Below, piece after piece: positions 47,190 through 58,474 of a DNA stretch of 64,000 bases (position 1 is its first letter; each line of letters starts with the position of its first letter). The position numbers and the translations under genes were made by a program. The DNA is from Chloranthus sessilifolius (Eukaryota; Streptophyta; Magnoliopsida; Chloranthales; Chloranthaceae), in NCBI GenBank assembly GCA_021018995.1, contig CM037588.1, positions 90,060,765 through 90,124,764 on the forward strand. The letters are read 5' to 3'. The notes beneath the pieces were generated by a model. That model was not told the origin of the DNA. It saw only the letters and a list, made by a program, of their open reading frames with translations, and searched no databases.

Positions 47190-47560
47190 AAATGAGATGA
47201 TTTCTACCATTATTACTGTTGATTGCCTTGAATCAAATGATGCATATTATTTTCTTGTCCCAATTTTCACACAATGGAGTTTGAGATCATGTCCCACCTA
47301 TCTGACGGTTAGATATTGATTTCACATTTTTGAAATCCACAAAATTTAAGCAAGAACCCTCTCATGGTACACTATGATCATGGTAACTTTTGTAGAATCT
47401 GTGCTATATGGATCAACATATGACTGTTTGATAGGTGGGCTATGATCTCAAGATCTACTATCTAAATGATTGGGACGAAAAACAATCCTGATCGTCTGAT
47501 TCTAGGCAGTCAACAGTGTTAATCATTGCTTGTGCATACTAAATCTTCAGTTGCAAATAA
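47190..47560. repeat. Fold-back repeat copy
   Basis: Left half: TTGATTGCCTTGAATCAAATG, ACAATGGAGTTTGAGATCATG, CTATCTGACGGTTAGA. Right half: GATAGGTGGGCTATGATCTC, GATTGGGACGAAAAACAATC, CGTCTGATTCTAGGCAGTCA. The halves are inverted copies of each other with about 90 bp between. Confidence 0.7.
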
Positions 47561-47594
47561 ACATACCCTGCAGATTTAAAAAAAATAAAAAGAG

Positions 47595-47595
47595 A

Positions 47596-47631
<36 letters not shown>

Positions 47632-47945
47632 TAGAGCGAAAGAGAGGGCAAAGAGATCTAGAGAGATGAGTAGAGTGAGAGAGATCCTAGAAAGAGAGGC
47701 ATAGAGAGAGATCTGGAGACAGAGACACTACAAAAAATAAGACTATTAGCGGCACAAAAAATTGTCTAGTAGTATTAGTTTTTTGTTAATAGCGACAGTT
47801 TTTGGTGCCGCTAAAGTCTTATTTTTTGTAATGAGGGAGAGAGAGAGATCTTAGAGAGAGATGCGTGTAATGAGAGCGAGATCCTAGAGAGAGAAGTGCA
47901 TAGAGATATGGGGGGAGAGAGAGACGCATAGGGAGAGAGATCATA
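47595..47945. repeat. GA-rich polypurine tract
   Basis: Almost pure purine sequence with (GA)n runs and repeated AGAGATC words, interrupted by a miniature CACTA element. Confidence 0.9.
47726..47833. mobile_element. Miniature CACTA element
   Basis: Left end CACTACAAAAAATAAG, right end CTTATTTTTTGTAATG, 108 bp, with internal TTAGCGGCAC and AGCGACAGTTTTTGG. Flanks are AGA and AGG, one mismatch in the 3-bp duplication. Confidence 0.85.
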
Positions 47946-48684
47946 GAGATTTAGGACCTTTGTTTCTCGCCTATTCTCGAGGGGGGTCTCGTAATATGTT
48001 TTGGAGTTTTGAGGTAAATAAGATTAATAAATTTACCACCCTTAAAAAACACTGGAACGACTGAATCTACGATAAAACCTTTTACCATACCATATTTTAC
48101 CATGTATTCCCCTGAATTCAAAGAAGGCCTAAATTATTTTTGTTGTACAGTTAATCTGGGCAGATAATGATCAAATTAATGGTTATAACGGTAACTTCAG
48201 GGGCAATCAAATTAAGTAATTGTGCCTAAAAGGTGGGACTGTCAACGGGTCAGATTGGGCCACAATTGGCCACGAAAAAATATACTCTACTCACCCGATG
48301 GTTCACCCAATCATTCTCAACCAAACCAATGGATTAAGGGTATATTGCCACCCGACCCAACCTGATTTTTCTCCTGATAACGTCGAATCGTCGACCCAAC
48401 CCGACCTCTCAGTCGACCCAACCCAATTAACCATACTCAAACGTTCAGGCGGATGCCTCATGCACCACCGGAACCCATCAGCCACAAGTCAAATTTATGT
48501 TCCCAACCCAGTAAAAAAACAGGTCGGACTGGTCAGGCATGGGGCCAACCCAACTCATTGACGGCCCGACGCTGAATCACCTTCAAAATGTATTTATTCA
48601 ACAATCACCTGCTTCATTCTCGTTTTTTTCGTTTCTCCCTAGTCTAGTTCGGTCCCAAGACCGATACTCTCAAGATTTAAAATA

Positions 48685-49072
48685 GGGTTTTTTTTTTTTT
48701 GCATATAAGCCCTATGTTTTGGCATATTTATAAATGCCACCCATGTTTCACCTATTTACAAATAAGTCCCTAATTTGCAGTTTTGTATTTAAATAAAACC
48801 ATCAATTACTATTCGGTTAATTGCCGTCTTTAAAAAAATCAAGTAAACTTATCACCTACATTGTTTTTTTCTTGTGTTAGAAATACTTCTCTAAAGTCAC
48901 TTCACTTTTTTTCAGAGAGGGCAGTTAATGGAGCAATAATTCAAGGTGTTATTTAAACACAAAATTGGAAAATAGGGGGTTATTTATAATAAGTGAAACA
49001 AGGGTGACATTTATAAATATGCCAACAGAAGGGGAAATATGCAAAAACAAAAAAAAAAAAAAAACTTTAAAC
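48685..49072. mobile_element. MULE-like miniature element, 9-bp TSD
   Basis: TTTAAAATA flanks both ends (48676-48684, 49073-49081). The left end GGGTTTT..TTGCATATAAGCCC and right end GGGGAAATATGCAAAAAC.. are long inverted repeats: TTTGGCATATTTATAAATGC on the left pairs with GACATTTATAAATATGCCAA on the right. The 388-bp element has no coding sequence. Repeats of this layout with 9-bp duplications are typical of Mutator-like miniatures. Confidence 0.82.
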
Positions 49073-49084
49073 TTTAAAATAAGA

Positions 49085-50205
49085 AAGACGAAATTACAAA
49101 ATATTGAAGATGATTTGATACATTAAAAATACATTGCAAGGGAAATGGTTATGTTATGCGTATCTTTCCGGCAACCTTTGCATCGACCATCTGGCACTTA
49201 TGATAGGAGAGAAATTGTGCTTAACCAAACATTATAAATGATGATTGATTCGTTTTCTTCTTTCCACGCGGGTGTCCGGGCCTCTTAGAGCACCTAATCA
49301 ATCTTAGAAATTAATTTTCGCCTAAAATTAGCATTAGACATTTTAACATAAGATATAAATTCTTAGGGTAACCTTAAAGGGATTCTAATTATATTTTCTG
49401 TTTCCTTATGTGGGTACCTAACCATCACGCCAAACTCTTTAGGTGAAGTGATGGTCGTTAAATAAAGATAACGAGAATCTGTAGCATATCTTTTGTGATT
49501 CTAATTATTAGAAAAAACAAGTTTTGTGATTGTAAATTAACTAATGAAGATAATGGTTAAAGTAATAAAGGCAAATTACCATGATTCAGTCCATGTGAAA
49601 ACAAGCACCATTACCTAATTTTTGTCACGTATATAGGGAAGGGTGAATTATATAAAGACTTGGCCACTGGTTGGTTTTTACACATAAAGTGGCCGCTCTC
49701 CCGACTCGTACCTCTCATTTTTGCAATTGACAGCTCAAACCTTTTATCAGGCTATCTCACAATTATGAGGTTTAAAATTGGCTAATAAATAGGAGGGTTG
49801 TAGCTGGCAAACTGATAAGTTCGCAATCTAGATCACCTATGTTATTTAATTTGCTCATTCACCCAGTGAACAGCAAATTAGGTACATTGAACTAATTCGC
49901 AGTTCAATTTAGTCCAATTCGATATGACAAACGAATTACTAGCTAATACTAATTATTTTGATTTAGAACAAAATATTAATAACAAAGCGAGAGATTTGAA
50001 CCTAAGATATTATGAGTTTTAAATTTTATAACTAATCAAATAGTCATGTACATCTCTTTTATTAAAAGTCTAATTTTAAATTAAAAAATCAATAGAAACT
50101 TATAACACTCATACTACCCCTAGCAAATTGGGTTCACATGAAAATAGTGAATTGCAAATTACATACAAATCCGAATTCCATCGGAGCAAACTAGTGAACT
50201 AAGTA
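49085..50205. other. AT-rich stretch, nothing recognised
   Basis: No gene, repeat or terminus could be supported. Confidence 0.4.
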
Positions 50206-50210
50206 ACTCT

Positions 50211-50338
50211 TACTACAAAAAATAAGATTATTAGTGGCAGCCAAAAACTGCCGCTAATTATTTTAATAGTTTTTTTTATTAATAACAGCAATTTTTTGCT
50301 GCAAAAAACTGCCGCTAATAATCTTATTTTTTGTAGTG
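50211..50338. mobile_element. Miniature CACTA element
   Basis: Left end TACTACAAAAAATAAG, right end CTTATTTTTTGTAGTG, 128 bp, with GGCAGCCAAAAACTGCCGCT and AAAAAACTGCCGCTAATAAT inside. Flanks TCT and TTT differ by one base. Confidence 0.86.
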
Positions 50339-50835
50339 TTTGATCAAGACACTATCAGTGTCGGCACTCGTGTGGCGGTTTTCCTGTGAGGATCGTGGGG
50401 ATTAAGCGGTTAGTAGACCATCGTTGGCGGTTCATGAAGTGCGCTTGCAAGGGAGAATAGAAGAAGAGATGGCAAGATTTATACAAGATGAGAAGCTTCT
50501 TGCATTTGTGTCTCCTCATTATATTTACGGGTATCATATGTTAAGTTTGGCCCACAATTCTCTATATTATCAATAGGAACGGCTCGAGCCGGAGTTGCTG
50601 TCAAGACCAGACTCGTATTGAACTAAATTATTTTCTTTAAATTTTTCAGTTAATTTTAGTAAATCAAGAATATAATATGTGTGATAATAATTATTGTGTG
50701 TACGCTATGTACCGTATCCTAATCTATTAATTTAATATTATTTTTTATAAGCAACCAACTACTTGGGGTAGTAGTTGAAGCTAGTTCATGAGTTCAAACC
50801 CCAAAAGATAATTTTTAATAAGGAACCCTACCGAT

Positions 50836-51045
50836 GGAGCAATAGGTCAATTGGTATTCTCTTCCTTTGTGAAAGAGAGGGCGTGGGTTCTAATCTCCAA
50901 GCTTGCTCCAGTCCTTTGTGCGGGTCTCCTCCCAGTGTATTGCGTCAAATACAGATCCTTTCTGTGTGCAAGTTTGCTATGACAGTACATCTGAACTGTC
51001 TATGTTGTATGGAATCCTAAAAAATAAAATAATAAATAAATAAAA
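50836..51045 (+). mobile_element. tRNA-derived SINE-like repeat
   Basis: GGAGCAATAGGTCAATTGGT looks like a tRNA 5' arm with box A, GGGTTCTAATCTCC like box B, and GGAGCAA (50836-50842) pairs with TTGCTCC (50903-50909). A unique body follows, then an A/T-rich AAATAAATAAATAAAATAAA tail. The cloverleaf is too degenerate for a tRNA gene. A second box-B-like GAGGGTCGAATCCTC lies at 51147-51161 in another possible copy. Confidence 0.6.
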
Positions 51046-51277
51046 TAAAATAAGAAAACCCCAATTTGAAAGCAGCCACTTAATGATGTAGGGCCAGCTG
51101 CTAAGCGCTAGCGAGCTTTCATTAACTTAAAAATGATAAGCTGTGAGGGTCGAATCCTCTCTCTATGTTGTTAAAAAAAATTTATAAAGCAAAATAGTTA
51201 ATGATTAACCAACACATTTACTTGTCATGATGAATGTGACTTGATTCGAACAGAGAAGTGATTCAATGTACATTGAG

Positions 51278-52558
51278 TCAATTGAACGAGTCACTAAGCT
51301 TTACAAAAGCAAGGAGCTCCGCATCTTGTTCAAATATGGCCATATCTTCCTCTGCCATGTTTGCCCAAACTTCAATTCCATCACCCCACCTCCTCCCCAT
51401 CAACACAAAGCTATTCTTTACAGGCATCCAACCACTGCTTACCCAAATGGGCTTACCCCAACCAAAATCTACATCATAAAGAGGGAAACTACACCAACTG
51501 GTGAAGGAATATAAGTCCACATCCCCTTTGGAGAATGCTTCAGCAATCTCACCCCTCATATGATCAAAAAGTCCTCTCATTTTCTTTATGTAATCGCTAT
51601 CAAACATCCTAATTGCTTCTCGTAATCTCCCCTCGAAGCAACGTTGCACGTCGTCATCACGACACTTACTCTCTGTTACCCCTAGTGCCACTGCAAACCC
51701 GAAAAGATTCCCAAACGAGCACTCAGGCAATGGAGGGACCATTCTCCGTCTCACATTCACCGCGTGAATTGCCACTGGCAGCCTACATGCCCCCAACTCT
51801 GGTCGAGTCCTCATCGCGCACCCCCAAATGAGTGCAGACACTGATTCAACCCGGGTGGAGTGCCCTGCACTTGCTCCCTTAGGGTCTTTGCCTCTTAGAA
51901 TGTCTATCTTCGATTCCTCAAACACAAAGCTCTTGGTAACAATCTTCTCTTTCGTTACGAAATCCGTTGTCAGAGGTAAAGTCGGTACGTCATCTATAGG
52001 GAACAATGAGGTTGAGTCGAAAGAAGGGTCTACGAATTCACCCGAACCACGAGCCATGGAAGCCCATGCATTGATGAATGTGACGAATGAGGCGCCATCA
52101 CAAATAGTATGCGAAAAGCACATGCCGATCGCCATCCGTCCACAATCAAAGACATTGACTTGGACGGCCAAGAGTGCCTTCTTTATTGATAGCGCCCTAT
52201 AGTAATCACTTGGTAGGAGCGGCTTAAGTTTCTCGCCGTCGGGTTGTTGGAGGATTTCGGCGAGCTGGCCATCGACTTGGGCTTCATAGAAGTTAACGCC
52301 CATGTCGTTGCATTCAACTAGATAATTTGAGATTATCCTTCCTGCTAATGGATAGAAATGGGTTAGAGTTTCGGACAATGAACTCTTTAGCTGAGCAACT
52401 TCCACTACACGATTATGGTCGTCGGAGAAGAAAAGGATGATGGGCATGAAGGCTTTGGGAGCAAGAACGTCGAGGGAGGAGAGGCGGTAGCTACGAAGGT
52501 GAGTCGGAGTTGGAGAGGTTGGTTTGATGGCCTCTTTGGAGATGATTTTTACCTTCAT
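51278..52558 (-). CDS. BAHD acyltransferase, intact single-exon gene
   Basis: The 426-residue protein has the BAHD plan in full. The N-terminal half begins MKVKIISKEAIKPTSPTPTH and includes LSETLTHFYPLAGR and DYYRAL. The catalytic HxxxD motif is HTICD (about residue 153), the His being the general base. The C-terminal half has NVRRRMVPPLPECSFGNLFG and the structural DFGWGKP motif (about residue 366). It ends near the usual family length of 420-460. BAHD enzymes transfer an acyl group from acyl-CoA to an alcohol or amine in the cytosol. The sequence is most like the clade that holds vinorine synthase-type and other alkaloid or terpenoid O-acetyltransferases, but the substrate cannot be read from sequence. 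There are no stops or frameshifts, unlike everything around it. Start chosen at ATG 52558-52556 because MKVKIISKE is the family's normal beginning. Confidence 0.95.
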   Translation of the reverse strand: MKVKIISKEAIKPTSPTPTHLRSYRLSSLDVLAPKAFMPIILFFSDDHNRVVEVAQLKSSLSETLTHFYPLAGRIISNYLVECNDMGVNFYEAQVDGQLAEILQQPDGEKLKPLLPSDYYRALSIKKALLAVQVNVFDCGRMAIGMCFSHTICDGASFVTFINAWASMARGSGEFVDPSFDSTSLFPIDDVPTLPLTTDFVTKEKIVTKSFVFEESKIDILRGKDPKGASAGHSTRVESVSALIWGCAMRTRPELGACRLPVAIHAVNVRRRMVPPLPECSFGNLFGFAVALGVTESKCRDDDVQRCFEGRLREAIRMFDSDYIKKMRGLFDHMRGEIAEAFSKGDVDLYSFTSWCSFPLYDVDFGWGKPIWVSSGWMPVKNSFVLMGRRWGDGIEVWANMAEEDMAIFEQDAELLAFVKLSDSFN

Positions 52559-52626
52559 GATCTTGCCTAAATGCCACCAGGTTTAGAAGATTATATCAAC
52601 TTGTGTTGTCCACAAGGGCTTGCTTT

Positions 52627-52635
52627 CTTAAATAA
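52627..52635 (-). promoter_or_regulatory. Possible TATA-like element of the BAHD gene
   Basis: On the minus strand TTATTTAAG lies about 70 bp before the ATG. It is a weak match and no transcription start is visible. Confidence 0.3.
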
Positions 52636-53233
52636 TGAAGCCTCTCTTAGGATTCTTTTTTTTTATTTTTTTGATACGGTTCTCTTAGGATTTTAATATC
52701 ACTGTATTATATTTATTAATTAATCATTTATTATTGCTTATAAAGCAAGAAAGCCTCATTCAAAGAATGAAGCATCTAAATAAATCGCCTCGTCAGATAT
52801 AAGCCGGATCAATATGTGATTTGTTGTGAGACTAGAGATCACCGATAACGTGAGTGTTTTCTCGGTAACGGATATACACTTTTGCGACCTTGGTGATATC
52901 TTTTCGAGATGTCTTTCGTAGGTGACGGTAAACTTTGTAATCTTTATAATCAAAGCATAACTTATAATCAATATACTTATGAGCAACTCCAAAGTATAAT
53001 TGTTTGTGAAAGATTAACTTTATGTAATGATTTAAAATTATATCAACATATGACAAGGATCTTGTTTTGCTCCAATTTTATGTACCAGAGATCTATTGAT
53101 CATGAACTTCAAATCAAACGGCCCATATGACATTTTTACATATCACATGTCCCTAATATATTAAGTCTTTTTCTAAATTCGGTGCAATCACTTGAAACAT
53201 GTGTGCAAGCAATGGCTCCCTAATATATATACC

Positions 53234-53475
53234 AACATTTTAAAGAATTTGCTTTAAAAGCACCCATCGAATCTTGTTGGGCACCTAAGCTAAAAACTGC
53301 TCATTGCTTTAAATCAAACGAGAGAGGTCATTTTTCGCTCCAATCTTCAACACAAGGGATCTTACGATCATGGCAAACCTATCAGAGGGTCAGTTTTTGA
53401 TTCCACATAGTACAAAGCCCAAAAAAATGGGTGCCCAACAAGATTCGAGGCTGCATTTAAAGCTACTCTTTGAAG
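53234..53475. mobile_element. Fold-back miniature element
   Basis: AAAGAATTTGCTTTAAAAGC and ATCGAATCTTGTTGGGCACC on the left face GGGTGCCCAACAAGATTCGA and GCATTTAAAGCTACTCTTT on the right as inverted repeats of about 44 bp. The core is a copy of the GATCAT..CTATCAGAGGGTCAG repeat unit. Confidence 0.75.
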
Positions 53476-53702
53476 AAACGCAATCCATGCTAGTCTAACG
53501 CAGGGAAAAAAAAGAAGCTTCCATGAGATCAATTCATTAAATGGTTTATGTCAAGGAAAAATTGGTTAGCACATATTAGCCCTCTAATAAAGAAATATTT
53601 TATTTTTTTCATTAATTAGTGTGCAGTTAGTAAATGTTGGTGTGTTTTGATGAAATTCATTAAAGTGTGTGCATCACAGGTTTAATAAAAACTAATTATT
53701 AA

Positions 53703-54113
53703 GGAAGCATGAAGGATTACTTCTATTCGTGCCTACTGGTTTACTAGTGGGCGCTTATGGTGAGAATCGTTGACTGTATTGAATCAAACGATGAATATAA
53801 TTTTTCATCACAATCTTTTACACAATGAATCTTGACACCATGATAGTACCATCAGACTAATAATTTTTATTCACACATGGGACAAATCACTAAAAATCAT
53901 AAGGAACCCATCACACTCAAACATGACCTTAATTCGGGCCACCTTATAAAGATTTGTGCCACATAGAAATAAAAATGGAACATTTGATGGTACGCTGGAT
54001 CGTGATGTTAAGATTCATTATGTGAAAGATTGAAATGAAAATCCATCGAGCTCAAAGTAGGTGATCACTAGTAAACTTATATAGGCACAAATAGAGGTAC
54101 CTTATGAGAAAAT
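53703..54113. mobile_element. Fold-back miniature element with different ends
   Basis: TACTTCTATTCGTGCCTAC and GGTTTACTAGTGGGCGC on the left are inverted at the right as GTGATCACTAGTAAACTT and TAGGCACAAATAGAGGTA. Both half-cores carry the TTGAATCAAACGATG / GATGGTACGCTGGATC repeat unit. Confidence 0.7.
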
Positions 54114-54114
54114 C

Positions 54115-55260
54115 CATGTTCTAATAAATAATATATCAAACATTTTTATTTTTTTTTATTATAAATATTATATATTAGAAAGCTATTTAAACAATAATGG
54201 CCATGCGTTGCAGGCATGCAGGGTGGGACCTTAAGCTCAATGGAAGGTTCATCACGAGGCAATCATGCCTAACATTAAAATTTTAATAATAATACTGATA
54301 ATAATATATCAATAAATAAATAAAGCATCTCATAGCTTGCGTGGTGGAACCTGTAGGTCATATTCAAAGATAATTGATTAATTAATCAATTAAGATGCAC
54401 ACGCGATTCACGATTGAATATTTTCCGTACCAACCCTCCCAAATTGGACAGGTCGACGGGTTCTACCGATATGGATGGTGTCACACGTAGGACAAATTTT
54501 ATGCAACAAAGTGTAGCTAGGCGACTAATGTGGCAGGATGGAATTACCACACTAAAGCACGGAAAGAAAGTTTTTATTATATATAATAATGCTTAATAAA
54601 ATAAAAATAAAAACACACTAAAACATATGTAATCAAAAATCTATTACAACACTATTTACCTATTATTACATACATAAACAAATATATAAAAGAAAGAAAG
54701 AAAAGAAAACTTATCAATATATTGTGTAGCTTTTTCGATACAAACTCAAAAAAAGATAAAGAGAGAAAAGAAGGAAGTTTTGGTAGAGGATATCTATCTA
54801 AAATTTTTCAGTACTAAATTTTTAGGTGTCTTGGACAATCCTCAAGCTTACCTATTTATAGATGAGTGTGGATTTGTAACGAATTGAAATCCGTCGCTCA
54901 GTGGGACACGTGTGCTGAATGGATTGGATGCAGTCGCTTCATTTCTCAATAATTGCTCTTTGACGTTATGGCATGCGTCAGGGCTAAATAATTTGAATGG
55001 TGACATCATTGCTTTCGTTATTGACAACTGGGAAGATATTGAGCAGCTATTATTATTGATAACTGTATTGGCTGTTTGGTAACATTGATTGTGTCATTTA
55101 GTGGTCAGTCCTACTGATCCGACAATTATCTTAATGGCAGGATCCAGTAATATATAATTTGATTGTGAGAATGCACTGGCAGCTAGATTGGCAGCCTCAA
55201 AGAAAGATAAAGAGCAATTATCATTGAGACCTACAACTTTCATGTTTTGACCAACTCTTG
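54115..55260. other. AT-rich stretch, no supported gene
   Basis: Several short AT repeats and no coding block. The last 300 bp may already belong to a degraded LTR whose recognisable part starts at 55265. Confidence 0.4.
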
Positions 55261-55264
55261 AATG

Positions 55265-55690
55265 CAAATTTTTAAAGGTCGAAAGTTTATTAGAAGTTGG
55301 GTCAAATTCTGAGTTAATACGTTTTGACTGAAGTGTCGATACAGCTTCGGTATTTTGGCGATAACTTTTTACTCCGAACTCTAATTGATGTGATTTTTGA
55401 GGCGTTGAAAAGAGGACAACATGGCCTATAATTTTGTATTTTAACTATTTTGTGAATCTAAAGTTTTAAAAATCAAAATTTAAGAGGAAGTTACGTCAAT
55501 TTCTAAGTTAGCACGAAATTGCCCCGTTCCAACCTCGATTTTGAGAAAATACTTAAATATGTCTAAGTTATTAGTGATTCGTGCTGATCTTTGATACATC
55601 ATCATATGTTTGTGATGTAGATTGAGAGCGGGAATCCATCGATAGGGCTTAGCGTGGCTTCGCGCAACCTCGAGGCTAAGGTGGGAAGAA
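55265..55690 (+). mobile_element. Fragment of the same LTR family as 703-3451
   Basis: It follows 1665-2015 of that LTR in order: GCGATAACTTTTTACTCCGA, AATCTAAAGTTTTAAAAATC, TTTTGAGAAAATACTTAAAT, TAAGTTATTAGTGA, GCTGATCTTTGATACATCAT, and CTTCGCGCAACCTCGAGGCT. The fragment has no ends of its own. Confidence 0.75.
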
Positions 55691-55865
55691 TTCTAAAAGC
55701 CCTATGTGTCACTAAAATAAAAAACTGATTGTAAGATGGTAAGCTCGTGATCTCAAGATCACTCAAGTGAAATATTGGGGCAAAAGCAATCCCCATTGTC
55801 TGATTTAAGGCAGTCAATGGATTTTTAGTATGGATGTCTTCAAAGATTCAATAGGTAACTTTAAA
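55690..55865. repeat. Half copy of the fold-back repeat
   Basis: TGTGATCTCAAGATCAC-like, GAAATATTGGGGCAAAAGCA, CCATTGTCTGATTTAAGGCA and GTCAATGG match the right arm of the family. It is followed by a GA-rich tract, as at 47460-47600. Confidence 0.6.
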
Positions 55866-55889
55866 GGTATCTCTATTTTGAGTGAAAAT

Positions 55890-56470
55890 CAATTAGAGAG
55901 AGAGAGAACGAGAGATTAGGAGAGAGAAAAAGAGAGAATCGGTGAAAGAGAGTGTAGGAGAGAGGAAGAGAGAACAAGAGATATTAGGCGAGAAAGAGAT
56001 CAGGAGAAAGAAATCAATTAGAACGAGAGAGATTAGGGGAGAGATAGAAATCAGAAAGAGAGAGATCGTAGAGAGAAAGATTGGGTGAGAGAAAGAGAAA
56101 GAGAAAGACTAGGAGGAGAGAAATGGAATGGGAGAGAGAGAACGGAATCATAGAGAGAGATTTAAGGACAGAGAAAGAGAGAATCAGTGAGACAGTGTAG
56201 GAGAGAGGAAGAGAGAACAAAAGTGATTAGGGAAGAAAGAGAGAGCAAGAGAGAACAACAAGAGAGATTAGGTGAGAGACAGAAATCAGAAAGAGAGAGA
56301 TTGTAGAGAAAGAAAGATTAGGAGATAGAAAAATCTCAGAGAGAAAGACGGATTGGGGGAGAGAGAGGGAATGGGTAAGAGAGACAGCAAAATCGGAGAG
56401 AGAGAGATGGAGAGAGCATGGAGGGAGAAGGGAGATAGAGATCATGGAGAGCGAGCCTACTACCATGTAG
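55890..56470. repeat. GA-rich polypurine tract, about 580 bp
   Basis: Nearly continuous purines with GAGAGA runs and AGAGAGATTAGG / AGAAATCAGAAAGAGAGAGA words repeated several times. The translated frames are compositional artefacts. Confidence 0.9.
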
Positions 56471-56888
56471 AGAGAGATTGAGTGAGTTTTTCCTTCGAAA
56501 AGATAAAAATTTTTAATTTTTGGGGAATTTTTCCATTCCGAAGGATAGAAAAACATGTTTATTTTCTGCCCATTTCCGATGCCTTATTTTCGTTACCAAA
56601 AAAACATATTCTATCTCATTGCCAATTTTTTCCCATGGTTTCTTTTCCTTTCCCCTTATCCAAACATACCTTTAGCAAAAAAATTTGAAATACAATAAAA
56701 ATTCCTAACAACCGAGTAGCAAAAACTACTAGTACTCATACTACTATTACTACTACTACTAATAATAATAACAACAATATTAATATTAATAAGCTCCTAA
56801 CGCCACAGGCTAAAAATGATGCTCTGCAAAAAAAAATGTCACAAGAAAAAGTGAGACTGCTGCATCCTGTGTGTAGAGATTCGGGATA

Positions 56889-57035
56889 CACTACAAAAAA
56901 TAAGATTATTAGCGGTAATTTTTTTAACAAAAATCGCATTATTAGTCCCTTATACCAAAAGCTGTCGCTACTAAAAACCGTATTAACTTTTAGTCGTGAT
57001 ACCTATATTATAAAAAAATAAAAAAAAATAATCCT
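56889..57035. mobile_element. CACTA miniature, left end only
   Basis: CACTACAAAAAATAAG and ATTATTAGCGGTAATTTTTT begin as in the complete copies, and GCTGTCGCTACTAAAAACCG continues the pattern. No GTAGTG end follows; the sequence runs into an A-rich stretch. Confidence 0.7.
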
Positions 57036-57656
57036 TACTATTATAAATCAAGGGTGTGTAATTCGTGAAATACTCATGATTTGAAAGGAGAGAGGGAATC
57101 CCTTAGAGAATAGTTCAAGCGTAAGCTTTGGATACCCCAAAGTTATCGAAAAATAGGACATAAATTAGACTAAAGGCAACAAACACATTCGAGTACTTTT
57201 GACGAGTGATTTTGAAAATCTCCTAAACTCACTAAGGAGTTGCATTATTTGCAAAAACTAGTGAAGAAAGCGTTGTGGTTGCAACTAATGTTACCCATCT
57301 CTAATATAACATCTCTCAACGAGATGTTGATTACGCCTTTTTTTATTATTGGGTTTTATGCAAATACCCCCAGTTATGTTGATATTACAAATAACCCCCC
57401 CAATTATAGTTATTTGCTTTAAACCCCTGAGTTAGCATTTTGGTATTTATAAAACACCCTCTTTAATGGATACTATTTTAAATGGTTAATCAGCCGTTAA
57501 AGAATAGCTTAAATACCATATTTATCCTTTTTAAAATTAATTACTAAATTGCCACCCTCTACACATGGTAAAAGTAATTTTAAATCCACTCCTCCACTTA
57601 CAAAAAAGAATGGTTTTAAATCCACTCACCAAATATTTGAGTTCACCCACGCTGAA

Positions 57657-58030
57657 AAACATTGACTGCATTGAATCGGACGATGGAGATCGTTTATCGT
57701 CCCAACCTTTCACACGATGGATCTTGAGATCAAGGTGGCACTATTAGACGGCTGACTGCATTGAATCGGACGATAGAGATCGTTTATTGTCTCAACCTTT
57801 CACACGATATATCTTAAGATCATGGTGGCACCATCAGACAGTTGACTGCATTGAATTGGACGATGGAGGTCGTTTATCATCCCAACCATTCACACGATGG
57901 ATCTTGAGATCATGGTGGCACCATCAGACGGTTGATTGCACTGAATCGGACGATGGAGATTGTTTATCGTCCCAAGCTTTCACACGATGGATCTTGAGAT
58001 CATGGTGGCACTATCAGATGGTTGATTTTT
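57657..58030 (+). repeat. Four tandem copies of a 90-bp repeat
   Basis: Each unit reads TTGACTGCATTGAATCGGAC, GATGGAGATCGTTTATCGTC, CCAACCTTTCACACGATGGA and TCTTGAGATCATGGTGGCAC, then CATCAGACGG. Units begin at about 57661, 57752, 57842 and 57932. Single units or pairs in inverted orientation are found at 46.1, 47.2-47.5, 53.3, 53.8-54.0, 55.7, 58.1, 58.5-58.8, 59.2-59.7 and 60.0 kb. Confidence 0.9.
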
Positions 58031-58474
58031 TATTTCATGTGGTACACACCCAAAAAAATGACCTTAAAATTAATTTTAACCGTATACGTGATGTTAAGGT
58101 CACTTTTCTGAGATGTGTGCCACGAAATAAAACACTGATCGTCTAATGGTATGCCTAAACGATCTCCATCGTCTTATTCAATGCAATCAATGTGTTTTAG
58201 CGTGGGTGAACTCAAAGATTCGGAGGATGGAAGCAAACGCGGTTAGGCAATCCAATTCCTAAAAATGGGTCTTGAATCATATAGGAACTTGGAGGGACGA
58301 GTATTTTGAGTAGAACACGTAGATTGAAGGTTTTTTTTTCAAGAATAATTGCATCGTTTGCCACAAATCCTTCATTGGTTGAGTATTCGTCCAAACGTTG
58401 ACATGCTTTAATGGGGGAATCATCCATCTGATGAGTCTTGAATCTGATGGGTGAATGAAGGGCCTTTTAGAATA

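Noticed and set aside
48220-48561. 113-residue frame rich in Pro and Thr
   Set aside because: No domain could be recognised; the GACCCAACC-type pattern is a low-complexity plant repeat.
50836-50909. Possible tRNA gene
   Set aside because: The acceptor arm pairs, but the anticodon arm and T loop are degenerate and an A/T-rich tail follows, so a SINE head fits better.
51613-52202. Plus-strand frames within the BAHD gene
   Set aside because: They are antisense shadows of an intact, well-conserved minus-strand gene.
56014-56556. Ser/Leu-rich frames that look like membrane proteins
   Set aside because: They are translations of the opposite strand of a GA-rich tract.
57657-58030. CRISPR-like regular array
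   Set aside because: Units are tandem without unique spacers and the DNA is plant nuclear; it is a tandem repeat.
57787-58146. 119-residue frame made of repeated RLSSQPFTRWILRSWWH units
   Set aside because: It is the translation of a non-coding 90-bp repeat that also occurs inverted and with stops elsewhere.
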